This document shows, in pieces, positions 25,001 through 32,482 of a DNA stretch of 64,000 bases. A program made the translations under genes and the position numbers. The notes beneath the pieces were generated by a model. That model worked only from the letters and a program-made list of their open reading frames with translations. It was not told the origin of the DNA and did no database searches. The DNA comes from Toxonevra muliebris (taxonomy: Eukaryota > Arthropoda > Insecta > Diptera > Pallopteridae): NCBI GenBank assembly GCA_963691655.1, contig OY829326.1, forward strand, positions 42,497,989 to 42,561,988. Direction: 5' to 3'. How positions within the stretch are numbered: position 1 is the first letter of the stretch; every line of letters begins with the position of its first letter.

Positions 25001-25544
25001 TTCTACTTACCTGAGTACTTTACAATGTAGATATATTTACTAGTAGTTGGTTGTCGACTGTTGATAGCTTGTAATATTAGTATTGCTGTATTCTTTGCTG
25101 TATTTAGTTTTTAATATTTTATTTTTTCCTTCCTCTTTTCTCCTCCTTTTTTCCTTCTTTCATTATTTGTAATTAAGAAAATATTCAATTTATCTAGGTT
25201 GGCCGTGCCTTCTCATTCAATAAGACACCTTCAAAACTGAAACGAGCTGTCTCCACGATGATGACATCGCCATTTGGCAGCACTAATTCATTGACACCAG
25301 CATCACAATTAGCACAAATGCGTCTAGCAAGTTGCACCAATATTCATGTATGTATGCATGCAATTTCTTTAATTCTAAAATGTAAATTTCTGTTGGATTT
25401 TCATTTCTACAGGAAGCCGTTGATGAAGAAAGTATGCGCAGTAGTTCACCATCCATACAATCAGAAATCTTATTACCACCATTATCGGTGCAACCAACAC
25501 GTAAAGCTAAATCATCAATACTTGCAAGTGTGGGACGGATTTAA
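7008..25544 (+). CDS. pbl: Ect2/Pebble RhoGEF, whole gene (12 coding exons plus one optional exon)
   Basis: Coding exons 7010-7233, 16037-16172, 16234-16340, 16408-16657, 21670-21801, 21870-22235, 22297-22693, 23101-23261, 23338-23721, 23791-23901, 25198-25347 and 25413-25544 all sit between AG and GT and join in frame to 849 residues, close to the usual Ect2 length. Order: BRCT0 (about 12-95), BRCT1 (105-190), BRCT2 (205-285), basic NLS KRKRKR (306-311), a TP site (374), DH (about 385-575, with TESNYVGIL and RPVQRLP), PH (about 600-730), then a basic tail with GRAFSFNKTPSK. This matches animal Ect2, the exchange factor that activates Rho at the cleavage furrow downstream of centralspindlin; the fly orthologue is pebble. 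The start ATG lies two bases after an acceptor, so the 5' UTR is spliced. A 499-codon exon at 16835-18331 can be inserted in frame. No disruption was seen. Confidence 0.95.
7010..7233 (+). CDS. pbl: pebble coding exon 1 (BRCT0)
   Basis: Residues 1-74 plus two bases of codon 75. The acceptor TTTACAG ends at 7007 and the donor GTAAGT begins at 7234. It carries NLRICLVGDI and SYEWRTYFVL, the first strands of the N-terminal BRCT repeat of Ect2. The ATG at 7010 is the first in this exon; an upstream in-frame coding exon cannot be excluded. Confidence 0.9.
7234..10379 (+). other. pebble intron 1, first part
   Basis: This is the 5' third of an 8.8 kb intron. It is mostly AT-rich with long T and A runs (7930, 8115, 9060, 9940). 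Between about 8437 and 8886 there are GGTTCGGTTC/GGTTTGGTTC-type blocks in both orientations and a terminal ACAACACTGC, suggestive of a decayed hAT-type element without clear ends. No exon-like sequence was found. Confidence 0.5.
10380..11160 (-). mobile_element. RTE-like LINE fragment (RT palm to connection)
   Basis: On the minus strand, 11160 to 10900 yields FVDFKAGLDTIW, then VTAVRQGCLMSSIIFLLIFD (motif A and B blocks of reverse transcriptase). After a break, 10812-10594 yields INSFSGGLVDVKSEDCFTYLGTIG, the conserved FxYLG segment after the RT catalytic core of RTE/jockey-type elements. Stops and frame changes show it is dead. The YADD catalytic box is not readable, so part is lost. Confidence 0.75.
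11286..12197 (-). mobile_element. mariner element, internally deleted
   Basis: The terminal inverted repeats CCACCTTGATCAAAAAG (11286) and its complement (ending 12197) are flanked by TA on both sides, and the length is 912 bp against about 1.3 kb for a full mariner. On the minus strand the N-terminal helix-turn-helix half is present (VVYQWHERFKSGRESIEDD, 12025-11822). After a stop at SGKP and a second stop, VNNRKLTIRE runs straight into YYLGVMRRLREAIRRKRPQLW. The second and third catalytic aspartates remain (HHDNAPSN, SPDLALCDFFLF), but the segment with the first aspartate is gone. It cannot make transposase; its ends look intact, so trans-mobilisation is conceivable. Confidence 0.93.
12200..14516 (+). 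other. pebble intron 1, middle part
   Basis: AT-rich intron sequence. The open frame on the minus strand at 12617-12850 has no family resemblance. A GGGTC/GACCC palindromic patch near 13410-13435 may be a transposon remnant. No gene seen. Confidence 0.5.
14521..15174. mobile_element. TTAA-flanked element with CCCTTTCGG ends
   Basis: TTAA at 14517-14520 precedes CCCTTTCGGAACCGTT; the right end at 15174, reverse complemented, reads CCCCTTCGGGACCATT and is followed by CTAA (a one-base-mutated TTAA). The 16-bp terminal inverted repeats have three mismatches. The 654-bp interior has no transposase. Similar CCCT termini occur at 36757-37109 and 57869-58199, so it probably belongs to a piggyBac-type miniature group. 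Confidence 0.65.
15179..16036 (+). other. pebble intron 1, last part
   Basis: AT-rich, with a (TA)n/T-run patch at 15655-15687. The acceptor TTGTAG ends at 16036. No other feature seen. Confidence 0.5.
16037..16172 (+). CDS. pbl: pebble coding exon 2 (BRCT0-BRCT1)
   Basis: Completes codon 75 and encodes residues 75-120 (ILGPPALKHAA, then PIYNYSMRGVVTCFTGIRK). CILGPPAL is the conserved end of BRCT0, and the GVVTCFTG strand opens BRCT1. The donor GTAAGT begins at 16173; phase 0 exit. Confidence 0.95.
16234..16340 (+). CDS. pbl: pebble coding exon 3 (BRCT1)
   Basis: Residues 121-155 plus two bases. It encodes LVNLIHSMGGCIRKDMNSKI then THLIC, the GG turn and THLI strand diagnostic of BRCT folds. 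The acceptor TTTTAG ends at 16233 and the donor GTACGT starts at 16341. Confidence 0.95.
16408..16657 (+). CDS. pbl: pebble coding exon 4 (BRCT1 end, BRCT2 start)
   Basis: Encodes residues 156-239, including VRPAWVYAAWERRDD (the tryptophan helix closing BRCT1) and FEGQKICFFGFPVEE with SNGGV, which open BRCT2. It ends CSHV in phase 0, exactly at the THLV-type strand of BRCT2. The donor GTGAGT at 16658 can be joined either to the 499-codon exon at 16835 or to the exon at 21670. Confidence 0.95.
16835..18331 (+). CDS. pbl: optional 499-codon pebble exon, phase 0-0
   Basis: The acceptor ATTACAG ends at 16834. The frame then stays open for 499 codons to the GTACTT donor at 18332, so length is a multiple of three and it drops in frame between the exons ending 16657 and starting 21670. 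The product is acidic first (DEINDNIDDDEDEQ), then carries basic Ser-rich clusters (KRKRESFDS near 17440, RTGSITRSIRRSMSF near 17530-17575, RPRRSSVALD near 17605), TP sites and a Ser/Thr-rich end. Open length and sensible composition argue for real coding. Beyond 18332 the frame becomes T-rich (FFFVLFFCLFF) and looks like intron. The alternative is a terminal exon: stop at 18497-18499 with AATAAA at 18894-18899. Inclusion would split BRCT2. Confidence 0.75.
18332..21669 (+). other. pebble intron after the optional exon
   Basis: AT-rich sequence with long T runs (18940-18975) and a CA-rich tract (19253-19275). It contains the SINE listed separately. The stretch 20040-20110 (GACGGGCAAATC, CGGCCGTTTCGGAATCCG) is GC-rich and may be another transposon scrap. 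The acceptor TTTCTAG ends at 21669. No gene seen. Confidence 0.5.
20435..20698 (-). mobile_element. tRNA-Glu-derived SINE with exact 12-bp TSD
   Basis: Read on the minus strand from 20698, the head resembles a tRNA: A box TAGTCTAGTGGGTAG, anticodon arm GACTTTCATCCGGAAAG (TTC, as in tRNA-Glu) and B box GGTTCGATTCC. A body follows, and the 3' end is (AACCT)n. The direct repeat TACTACTTCGAA flanks it at 20423-20434 and 20699-20710, so the ends are exact and the insertion is recent. It is a pol III promoter-bearing retroposon, not a functional tRNA: the acceptor stem does not close. Confidence 0.88.
21670..21801 (+). CDS. pbl: pebble coding exon 5 (BRCT2 end)
   Basis: Residues 240-283 of the short form: VVDEHNTQ, then HILKSDWFWYTIQNGYADE. 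KSDWFWYTIQ matches the closing tryptophan helix of BRCT2 (KQEWFWGSIQ in vertebrate Ect2). Phase 0 at both ends; donor GTAAGT at 21802. Confidence 0.95.
21870..22235 (+). CDS. pbl: pebble coding exon 6 (NLS linker and DH start)
   Basis: Residues 284-405. KRKRKR at 306-311 is a nuclear localisation-type cluster, KRRSS follows near 327, and the QQTPAKKAS segment at 372-380 aligns with the Cdk1-site region just before the DH domain of vertebrate Ect2. FFSTESNYVGILDTIV starts DH conserved region 1. Donor GTGAGT at 22236. Confidence 0.95.
22297..22693 (+). CDS. pbl: pebble coding exon 7 (DH core)
   Basis: Residues 406-537 plus one base. It contains YPPYVNFFEQMKET, RFHAFLKINQ and the catalytic helix region GRQSLQDLMIRPVQRLPSI, nearly identical in wording to animal Ect2. 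The donor GTTGGT starts at 22694. Confidence 0.96.
22750..22910. mobile_element. possible miniature inverted-repeat element in a pebble intron
   Basis: AGTCCCCATTTAC near 22764 and GTAAATGGGGGCT near 22888 form inverted ends about 130 bp apart inside the 407-bp intron. The interior is GC-richer than the intron around it. TSDs are not clear. Confidence 0.45.
23101..23261 (+). CDS. pbl: pebble coding exon 8 (DH end)
   Basis: Residues 538-591: DILKHTNKNNPDY, then LKAIKEVMMHINEDKRKTE, the last DH helix, ending in GCP. The acceptor is a 20-base pyrimidine tract ending TTTAG at 23100; donor GTAGGT at 23262. Confidence 0.95.
23338..23721 (+). CDS. pbl: pebble coding exon 9 (PH domain)
   Basis: Residues 592-719: LVSSNRSFI, then LMLYLFSDTIEVCKKRS (PH strands), HKHVKLMSLNAI and RAFALLCRQ. 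The acceptor CACCAG ends at 23337 and the donor GTGAGT starts at 23722. The preceding intron is only 76 bp. Confidence 0.95.
23791..23901 (+). CDS. pbl: pebble coding exon 10 (post-PH)
   Basis: Residues 720-756: SQELEVDISDVNLSTLSKAFK, comparable to the segment of Ect2 that follows the PH domain. Acceptor ATTGCAG ends at 23790; donor GTAATT at 23902. Confidence 0.93.
23902..25197 (+). other. pebble intron 10
   Basis: 1.3 kb, AT-rich. A patch at 24440-24740 with GGCGTGGC and CCAGGCCTGA is less AT-rich and could be a transposon remnant, but has no recognisable ends. The acceptor TATCTAG ends at 25197. Confidence 0.5.
25198..25347 (+). CDS. pbl: pebble coding exon 11 (basic tail)
   Basis: Residues 757-806. 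It starts VGRAFSFNKTPSKLKRAVSTM, the conserved basic motif of the Ect2 C-terminal tail that supports membrane association in animal Ect2. Donor GTATGT at 25348. Confidence 0.94.
25413..25544 (+). CDS. pbl: pebble last coding exon
   Basis: Residues 807-849, Ser-rich, ending SVGRI and TAA at 25542-25544. The acceptor TTCTACAG ends at 25412. Possible poly(A) signals downstream include ATTAAA near 25587 and AATAAA near 26519; the sequence alone does not choose between them. Confidence 0.93.
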   Translation, partial: EAVDEESMRSSSPSIQSEILLPPLSVQPTRKAKSSILASVGRI

Positions 25545-27229
25545 AATAATCAAATAATATAAGCAATTTGCAAGCTACATATTTTTTATTAAATGCAAAT
25601 AGCTGTATCAATTATATGAACCACTGAAATTTTCAGCCTGGGGCCTTATATTTTTGTGCACTCCAACAGGCAATCGCTGTAAAACAAATAATACTTTCGA
25701 AATCCCGAATAATCTCGTTACATTGTATTGTTTTCTTGGCTCCAGCCTAACTTTAGCTACATTATAAATGTATGAAACGATAAAGGCATACCAGTAAATG
25801 CAATTATTGCAATCGCGCCATGTGGCAATATCATTTTATATTGCTATCATTTTTTAAAAACAAACTAGTTTTGTTACTAATAATAATCATATATCAAAAC
25901 GTATGACGTAATATTTAAGATTTTATTGAAGAGTCTCAATATGTTGTCACAACAATTTCTTTTGTAGGATTTTTGTTTGCTTTTTTCCTTTTTGTGTTTA
26001 AAATTTTACTCATTCTCGTCTGGTTCCATTTTATGCATTGAACGCGTGTATATGTAGAATGATGTTAAATGCGATTGTGAAAGATAAACTTATACAAAAC
26101 ATAAATATTTAAAATGTAAAATAGATTGTTAATGTAGAAATTTAATCATGAATTTTACGTTTCCTTTTTTTTAGTATTGTATATAATTCTCGATAATCAT
26201 GCTCATTTATTTGATGAAACATAACTTCAAATACCCATATATATAATTTTTATAGATATTAAATCAAGAAATTTTTAAAATGCATAAAAATGCATTTTAA
26301 TGCTTATAATAGTTGACTATATTTTACTGGGTCACTGCGAGTGTTTACTGTAATTATTATTATTAATTTTCTTTTGTATTTTTTAATTTACTATTTAATA
26401 ATTCAATAATTTTGCTAGATTTATTTAATGATAGTCATGCTAATGTATATGAATTTATGAAACAACCAACAAACATACATATTTGTATTTGTACACTCTC
26501 TCACGCACGATAAGTTATAATAAAAAAAAACGAAAAAATAAACTATTTTTATAGTTAAGTTTTAAAAACTAAATAGATTGTTATTATTGTTTTGATTTGT
26601 TAATAGTTAAATTAGTAACAAAATTGTACCTTTAGAGTTCAAGAATTTTATCTAGAAGGAGAATATGTTTAATTATTTTTTATTGAAAAATATTCAATAT
26701 TGGTCGAGTACTTGTGTACTCTTTCAACTGCCACAAAATAGAGGTCCTTTGAGGTGACCACTCTCATTTCATCTGTAAAAGTCAGAAACAAAAAAATCAA
26801 AAAGATAATTTTAATTGACATTATAATCTAGTCTTTGTTGTAGAGGATTTCGAAAATATTTTTATTTGACAGAATGGCAGACGTTTGACGATTTTTAAGC
26901 AAAAAATTATTACTATTTGCCGATAAAAAAATACGCCACTAAAAGAAAAAATCCTTTTGGTCACCAATTTGAAAAACATGGTTTCGAGAAAAACCCGTTT
27001 TAAAGTTGAACAATGACTAGTTCTCCCTGTCTGATCCGGCTGTTTGGTGGCGGGAAGCAGTCGTTACTTCTTGAAATTTTCTCCAGACATCCTTAAGACC
27101 TTCAAGAAAACACCAAAATTGAAAAATCGATTTTTTGACCACTTTAGGTGTATATCCTCTTAATATAAGATTGACCGCAGGCTTTGATCATTCAGTTAAT
27201 CAAGAGGAGACGGTTTTGCAATATTTTGC
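25545..27229 (+). other. pebble 3' UTR and downstream intergenic DNA
   Basis: Long AT-rich stretch with no coding frame. At 26735-27130 less AT-rich sequence (GAGGTGACCACTC, GTGGCGGGAAGC, GACCACTTTAGG) suggests an old transposon without clear termini. Confidence 0.4.
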
Positions 27230-27770
27230 TATGCTTTACACTCTTTTAGAATAATATGCTAATTCTTTCTTGCAACGTCTAGTTTCCAGAAACCAGTGAT
27301 CATCGGCAGAGCAAATAGCAACGCTGACTAGTACTATGCAAATGATTTCACCACATCTGGTGGAATGCGCACTGCCATAAAGCCATGTGGCTTCAATTGC
27401 GCTTAAAATGTTACGCCATCATTGAGCAGTATCTGAATGTTTCACTACTTCTCTCAAGAAGTTCTCAAACAATAACAATCTCTGTTTAGCCTTTCTAATA
27501 TTTTTTGGATTATGGCCATCTGGTTTTCCTTTCCCTTATGATCGGTTTTTTCTTCTTTTTTTGTTGGCTTGTTTATCCATTGTTCTTTTTTTTGTTTGAG
27601 GTAGTTTGAAATGGGATAAAAGAGCGCTTTTTAAATTCTTTGATAATTTCAATTCTTATCGCTGGCGTTACAACCGATAGCAAAAGTGTGTTCTTGCCTG
27701 ATTTAGGGCAAGTAATTAGTTCATCAGTAGGACGTATGCGGTGTTGAAGATTAGTGTTTTTCATCGGTGA
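27230..27770 (-). pseudogene. coding-like remnant of unknown origin
   Basis: On the minus strand, 27764-27573 encodes MKNTNLQHRIRPTDELITCP, then KNTLLLSVVTPAIRIEIIKEF. Further in, with frame changes and stops, KPDGHNPKNIRKAKQRLLLF and EATWLYGSAHSTRCGEIICI follow. The composition is protein-like and denser in G+C than its surroundings, but the family was not recognised. A decayed transposon or retrogene are both possible. Confidence 0.3.
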
Positions 27771-27959
27771 ATCACTTGGGAAGAAAAATCATATTGATCG
27801 ATTTCCTGGTTAGGATCCAGAAATTAAATATTTTTCATTCATACTCTTGGACGAGGTACAACATAGCAAGAGGTGGGGAACTACATACAAATAACTTCGC
27901 TTTATCAACTTTTATATGAATGCGTATAACTTTTAAAAATTATTCTACAGTGGACTACA

Positions 27960-28262
27960 TTCAATTTGAAATTTTCGATAATGGTTTTTGATCTGATTTT
28001 GCGTATGAACTTTAAATTGGTTTTTATTATTTTTTTTTGTCTGAGTTTGGTTAAAATTTGTTTAGAGTTTTGGTCTTAATTCTGGTCTGAATTTTGTTTG
28101 ATGTTTAGCCTAGTCAAAATTTATTGCGTGATTATGGTTTATTTTTTTGTTTGAGTTTTGATCAAGGTTTTTGGGCAGAATTTAGTTTTTTCATCTAGAT
28201 TTTGATAATTATACGTAATAATTAGCCTTTCCCAAACCCAAACAGATCCGCCACTGCCTCAA
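27960..28262 (+). repeat. short array of TTTTGGTCTGAATTTTG-type degenerate repeats
   Basis: Imperfect repetitions of a roughly 20-bp unit built from GGTCTGAATTTTG and GTTTGAGTTTTG fill this stretch. It ends in CCTTTCCCAAACCCAAAC and CCGCCACTGCC. The same unit and the same end are found at 44270-45360. Read in reverse, the end GGCAGTGGCGGATCTG looks like a transposon terminus. Confidence 0.6.
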
Positions 28263-28676
28263 TATAATGAACAATGTCAACAATTTTGAATTTTAAACCT
28301 TTTCATTGGATAACTAGCATAATCACGGTATAAGCGATTTTATGATTTGGCTGCCAAAGCACCTAAACAGAACCACCCGGTTCTTTGAAATAAAACTAAA
28401 ATATTTTGAATCCTATGTAATTTTAATTAAAAGATTTATTTCAAACATAGGAATTGATTAATTCTACACGTATATAAAGTAAATTAAAATGTATAACCTT
28501 TAAAGTTTAATATAAATGCACATAATGGTGTTTCGTACAATATTTCAATTGGCATTTCTTTGATTTGTATTGGCATTGTACCATTCAATTGCCTTATCAT
28601 CTATTAGCTTTCGATATAAAATATTTCGTTCATTAAAACTAACGGCAACAATGGTTGTTATTTAATAGTTTATAAA

Positions 28677-29512
28677 TATGAGAAAGCGTCGGGAATAACG
28701 ATTAGAATCCATTTTTTAAAATTCATCAGAATAAGTCACAGGAATTACGAGCATGGGGAAAAATAGAGATTATGCATTCTTGTTAATTCTTTGGTGAGAA
28801 GTTAGAAAAATTAAGGAAATTTAGAATTTGTCCTTACCATCTATAAACCGTTTGAGTTAAATTTTTACCATCAGATTTTAGGCTAAACAACTAATTTTTA
28901 TTTTCAACTAAAATCTGCTCTAAAAGGCTCCGGAACAAAAGTTAGGAAACTTTTATAAATAATTGCTTAAAATTGGGGGGGGGGGGTTTTTGACGTGAAA
29001 ATTAAAAGAATACTTTTATCGTTATTCCTTATTATAACTTTGCATTTTTAAGTGTAATAGCGTAAATTTGGAATATGTTTTCTAGATCATAAATGTTTAC
29101 ACCAAGGTAATGTGGGATGAACCATCAGTGGATTTTATCGATGCTGATAAAAATTTAGGGCAGACTTCGGTGATACAAAAATTATTAAGTACGTGAGGCG
29201 GAGAAAACCAAGTAAAAATTGCGTCCAATTTATCTATAATAATTTTTCATTGCATTTAGATGGGTTTTATTAATTTTTCATTAATTTGAATGGACTCGGA
29301 TCGTTTACCCCTGGCACACAACTAGAGAATAGTCAGTTCGTCTTGTTCACTAATAACATACTAAGACTTTAGTGCATTGCAATAGAATTTTTACTGGGAA
29401 ATAAAAATTACACTAGCAACTCTTTGGTAGTAGAAATTTTAATTTGCATACAAATAAAAAATTTTGTAAATTAACTCATAACTTTGATCGTTATTCCCAA
29501 CGTTTCCTCATA
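28677..29512. mobile_element. element with 28-bp inverted ends
   Basis: TATGAGAAAGCGTCGGGAATAACG... at 28677-28704 is the inverted counterpart of 29485-29512, with about five mismatches. A 12-base G run lies at 28975-28986. No transposase or target duplication was recognised, so the class is unknown. Confidence 0.5.
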
Positions 29513-29590
29513 TGAAATTAGTTTAAATCAATTCATCTAAACACAGAATACAACACAATAAAGTAAAAGTGAAATTTAAAAAAAAACATA

Positions 29591-29970
29591 CAGTGGTAAA
29601 TACTCGGTTAAATGCATTTGAAATCATAAGTTTGTTATGTTAACCATAATAATTATTTGTTAAAGGATAAAAAGAGTTCCGAAATATATGCAGGAATTTG
29701 CAATGGCATTGCGTTGCTTGCAATTGAGAAGTGGTTTCCGATGTATCGTTGAGTTTAATTTTTTCTTTGAAAATGAAATTTAAGTATTCGTTTAAAACAA
29801 GCGTGCAAATTTCAAGTGTTTCTTAATTTGTCTGTATTTTGAATCGTTATCGTTTTGCTAACATATTTTTTGTTGAATGAGACACAAAATTATGGGTAAA
29901 TATAAACTAATGACCCAACAACAGAATATCGACAGAAACCCAGATGGGCTTAAACGAATATTTACCACTG
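29591..29970. mobile_element. 380-bp TA-flanked miniature element
   Basis: Begins CAGTGGTAAATACTCGGTTAA and ends with its inverted copy TTAAACGAATATTTACCACTG, and TA flanks both ends (29589-29590 and 29971-29972). TA duplication and CAGT...CGGTTAA termini resemble pogo-type elements, and also the ends of the element at 52335-54572. No coding content. Confidence 0.75.
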
Positions 29971-29972
29971 TA

Positions 29973-31611
29973 TGTATTAACAAAAAAAAAAATAAGATCA
30001 ATTTAACTGAGTAGGAAATACAGAATAGAAAAAAAAGGAATGGATTTAACTAAGTAAAATAGTAATACCTATATACTTACTAATAAAATAAAAAGTAAAT
30101 ACCATAGATTAATAACAAAGTTTAACAAATACTGATAACGGTTGTCAATTGCTGTCTGAGTTTGAGGTCTTAATTGTGTTTCATTTGCTGTATTAAAAAA
30201 TATGCTCCCTCTCTAAAAGTTTTAAGGTCGGATACTTGGAATTGGTGAATCTCGTTTCCACCAATGTGTTTCTAATCATAGCACAACAATTTTGAATCAT
30301 TTGTTTTTTTATGAAATTTGCTAAATTGTTTTTTTGTAAATTCGATTTTCATATTTTTCAAATCACTAATGAATATTGTTTTGAAAAATAAATTTTAAAA
30401 CACGCCATGTTGAAAATAAGAGTAGGAATATGGGAATAAGATGGCAGATGACAGTGGTCCGACTTCATACAAAAGGTGAAAAAATAGAAATGGTCGTCGT
30501 AGAAATATAATTTTTGGTATACGGCAGTTTTTTTTATCTAATTATCAATGCTGAAGCTTACAGATGTATCTTGCTATAAGTGGATACTGTAATTCACTTC
30601 GGTATTTTCTTTAATGCTGCATGGAAAGTACTACACCCATTTCATCAACTTGCACATTTAAAATTTGACACTCTTTATTTTGGACACATTTTGTTAGCAA
30701 AAACTAGAACTTTGAGATAGTCTGACGTCACGATGACGTTACTGTAGAGCAAATTTGGCGACAGCGGAATAACAGACCTGCGCAATGCCCATTCTATATT
30801 ACTATATTTTGTGTTTAAATTTAATGTAATGAAAAGAGTATGGCCCCGCAGCCGTTCGAGTTTGTTATTAAGCTATGGCCTATAAACACAAAAAAGAGAA
30901 TGAAACATAAAAAAATAAAAAATAAAAAAGGTTTTTTTTTTTTTAAATGATAAAAATGCGCTTATGACATATTTCAAGAACTATGTATCATAAAATTTCA
31001 TGGCCGAAACTATTGGAAGCTTTATACATATGTATTTCAATATAGACATATAGCTTGAGGTTTTTAAAGATTATACGAATTTCCATATAATTCTTAAATA
31101 ATTCATGTGTGGTAATCGTTTTGGTTTTTATTATGCCTTCAAATTGACAAATATTATAAAAAAAGGACAATTTTCGATTTATAGCAATTGCTCCTTATTT
31201 TTATTTAGTTCGGTATTTCGTTTTTGTGCGCATTAAATTTTTCGGTTTTTATAATAAATATACATATTTAATTTATCAATAGAATTACAGAAAATATTTA
31301 AAGGTTGCACGTGATTTTTTTTTCAGATTTATAGCAATTGATCGTTTTTTGTTTTACTTAATTCAGTTTTTTTGCTCACTAGATTTTTATCCACTTTTCT
31401 AATTAATATATTTAAGTATATTAAATGTTAAAAACAAATTGTTTTTGTGTTTGAAAATTTCAATATATAAACGCAATATGCGATTATGCTTTCCCGTTCA
31501 TTTTTTTACGTTTCGGTTATTTTTTTTATTATTATTATTTTTTTTTGTGTAAATGGCAAGCCGAAACTAAGAATGTATGCATTGAAAAGAATTCATGCTA
31601 AGCTTATGAAT
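29973..31611. other. intergenic DNA and 3' flank of the minus-strand gene
   Basis: AT-rich. Two close CRE-like sites lie at 30723-30740 (TGACGTCA, TGACGTTA) in a patch at 30700-30800 with higher G+C. Minus-strand AATAAA candidates lie near 31525-31532. No gene seen. Confidence 0.4.
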
Positions 31612-32482
31612 TTAAACCCATAAAACAGCAGAAGAATCATCATTGGACACTGTGGAAAAACGTTGATTTCTGGTTGCCTGTCGATGTGTTTTCGATCGAT
31701 GTTGCATATTTTGCGCATGGGTCGGCAATAATGGTAATCCAACTACATTATTCGGATGTGATGCACGCGAAGAAAGATTATCGACTGCTGAGGCTGTTGC
31801 GCTTGAAGAATTAAGTGCTTCCGACAATTCGGATGGCTGAATCGCTCTCAATGTTGAATTGCGGCTTTCAAAGCTATGATCATTAATCAAGGTAGAACTC
31901 AGAGGAATTCCAACATCTTGCAAAGAAGTAATGGAACTGAAACCGCTTTCACCCTCAGTGCTAGAGCATACGGGCCTGCGTTGTGTGCCCGCTAGCGATA
32001 CCAAAGGATCCTCATCGGTTTCAACCTTAGATGAGGATGAGGCTGCCGAAGAAGTTGAATGCACTGAGCTATCGGTAGAGCTGCGTACTGAGCAACGTGA
32101 TTCATGGATATTTCGCAAGTACAGCAATTCTGCGGTAAGTGGATTGGCAGTAGTGGAAGTTAAAGGAGCTGCTGCTGTGGCTGTGTTACCAAGAACGGCA
32201 GCGGTGGCGGCGTTGGGGGAGTTATCAAAATCTAGGATGCCATTGTTAGATGTACTAGTTGGTGTACTTATATTGAGATTCATGCTAACACTGCTGAGGC
32301 TGTTGGCTCCTATTGTACTTATGGTACGATCCAAGAAACTAACTGAGTTGCGATGTTGCGTTAAATCAGGTTGCTGTGTATGCAGAAGATTTCCTATGGT
32401 GCGTAAAAGACGAAAAGCTTCTTCATCCAATTGCTCTTCGACAATATCGTTGTTTGGTTGATCTCTCTTTTTACAGCGGCGC
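31612..32482 (-). CDS. last exon of the coiled-coil/Ser-rich gene
   Basis: The acceptor TTTCATAG lies just above 32482. The split codon gives W, then RRCKKRDQPNNDIVEE, DEEAFRLLRTIGNLL, then a 240-residue low-complexity tail rich in Ser, Thr, Asn and Ala, ending SSAVLWV. The plus-strand open frame across the same region is a shadow. Confidence 0.8.

Noticed and set aside
31931..32461. 176-codon plus-strand frame
   Set aside because: It is the complement of the last exon of the minus-strand gene, which has proper splice sites and a continuing frame.
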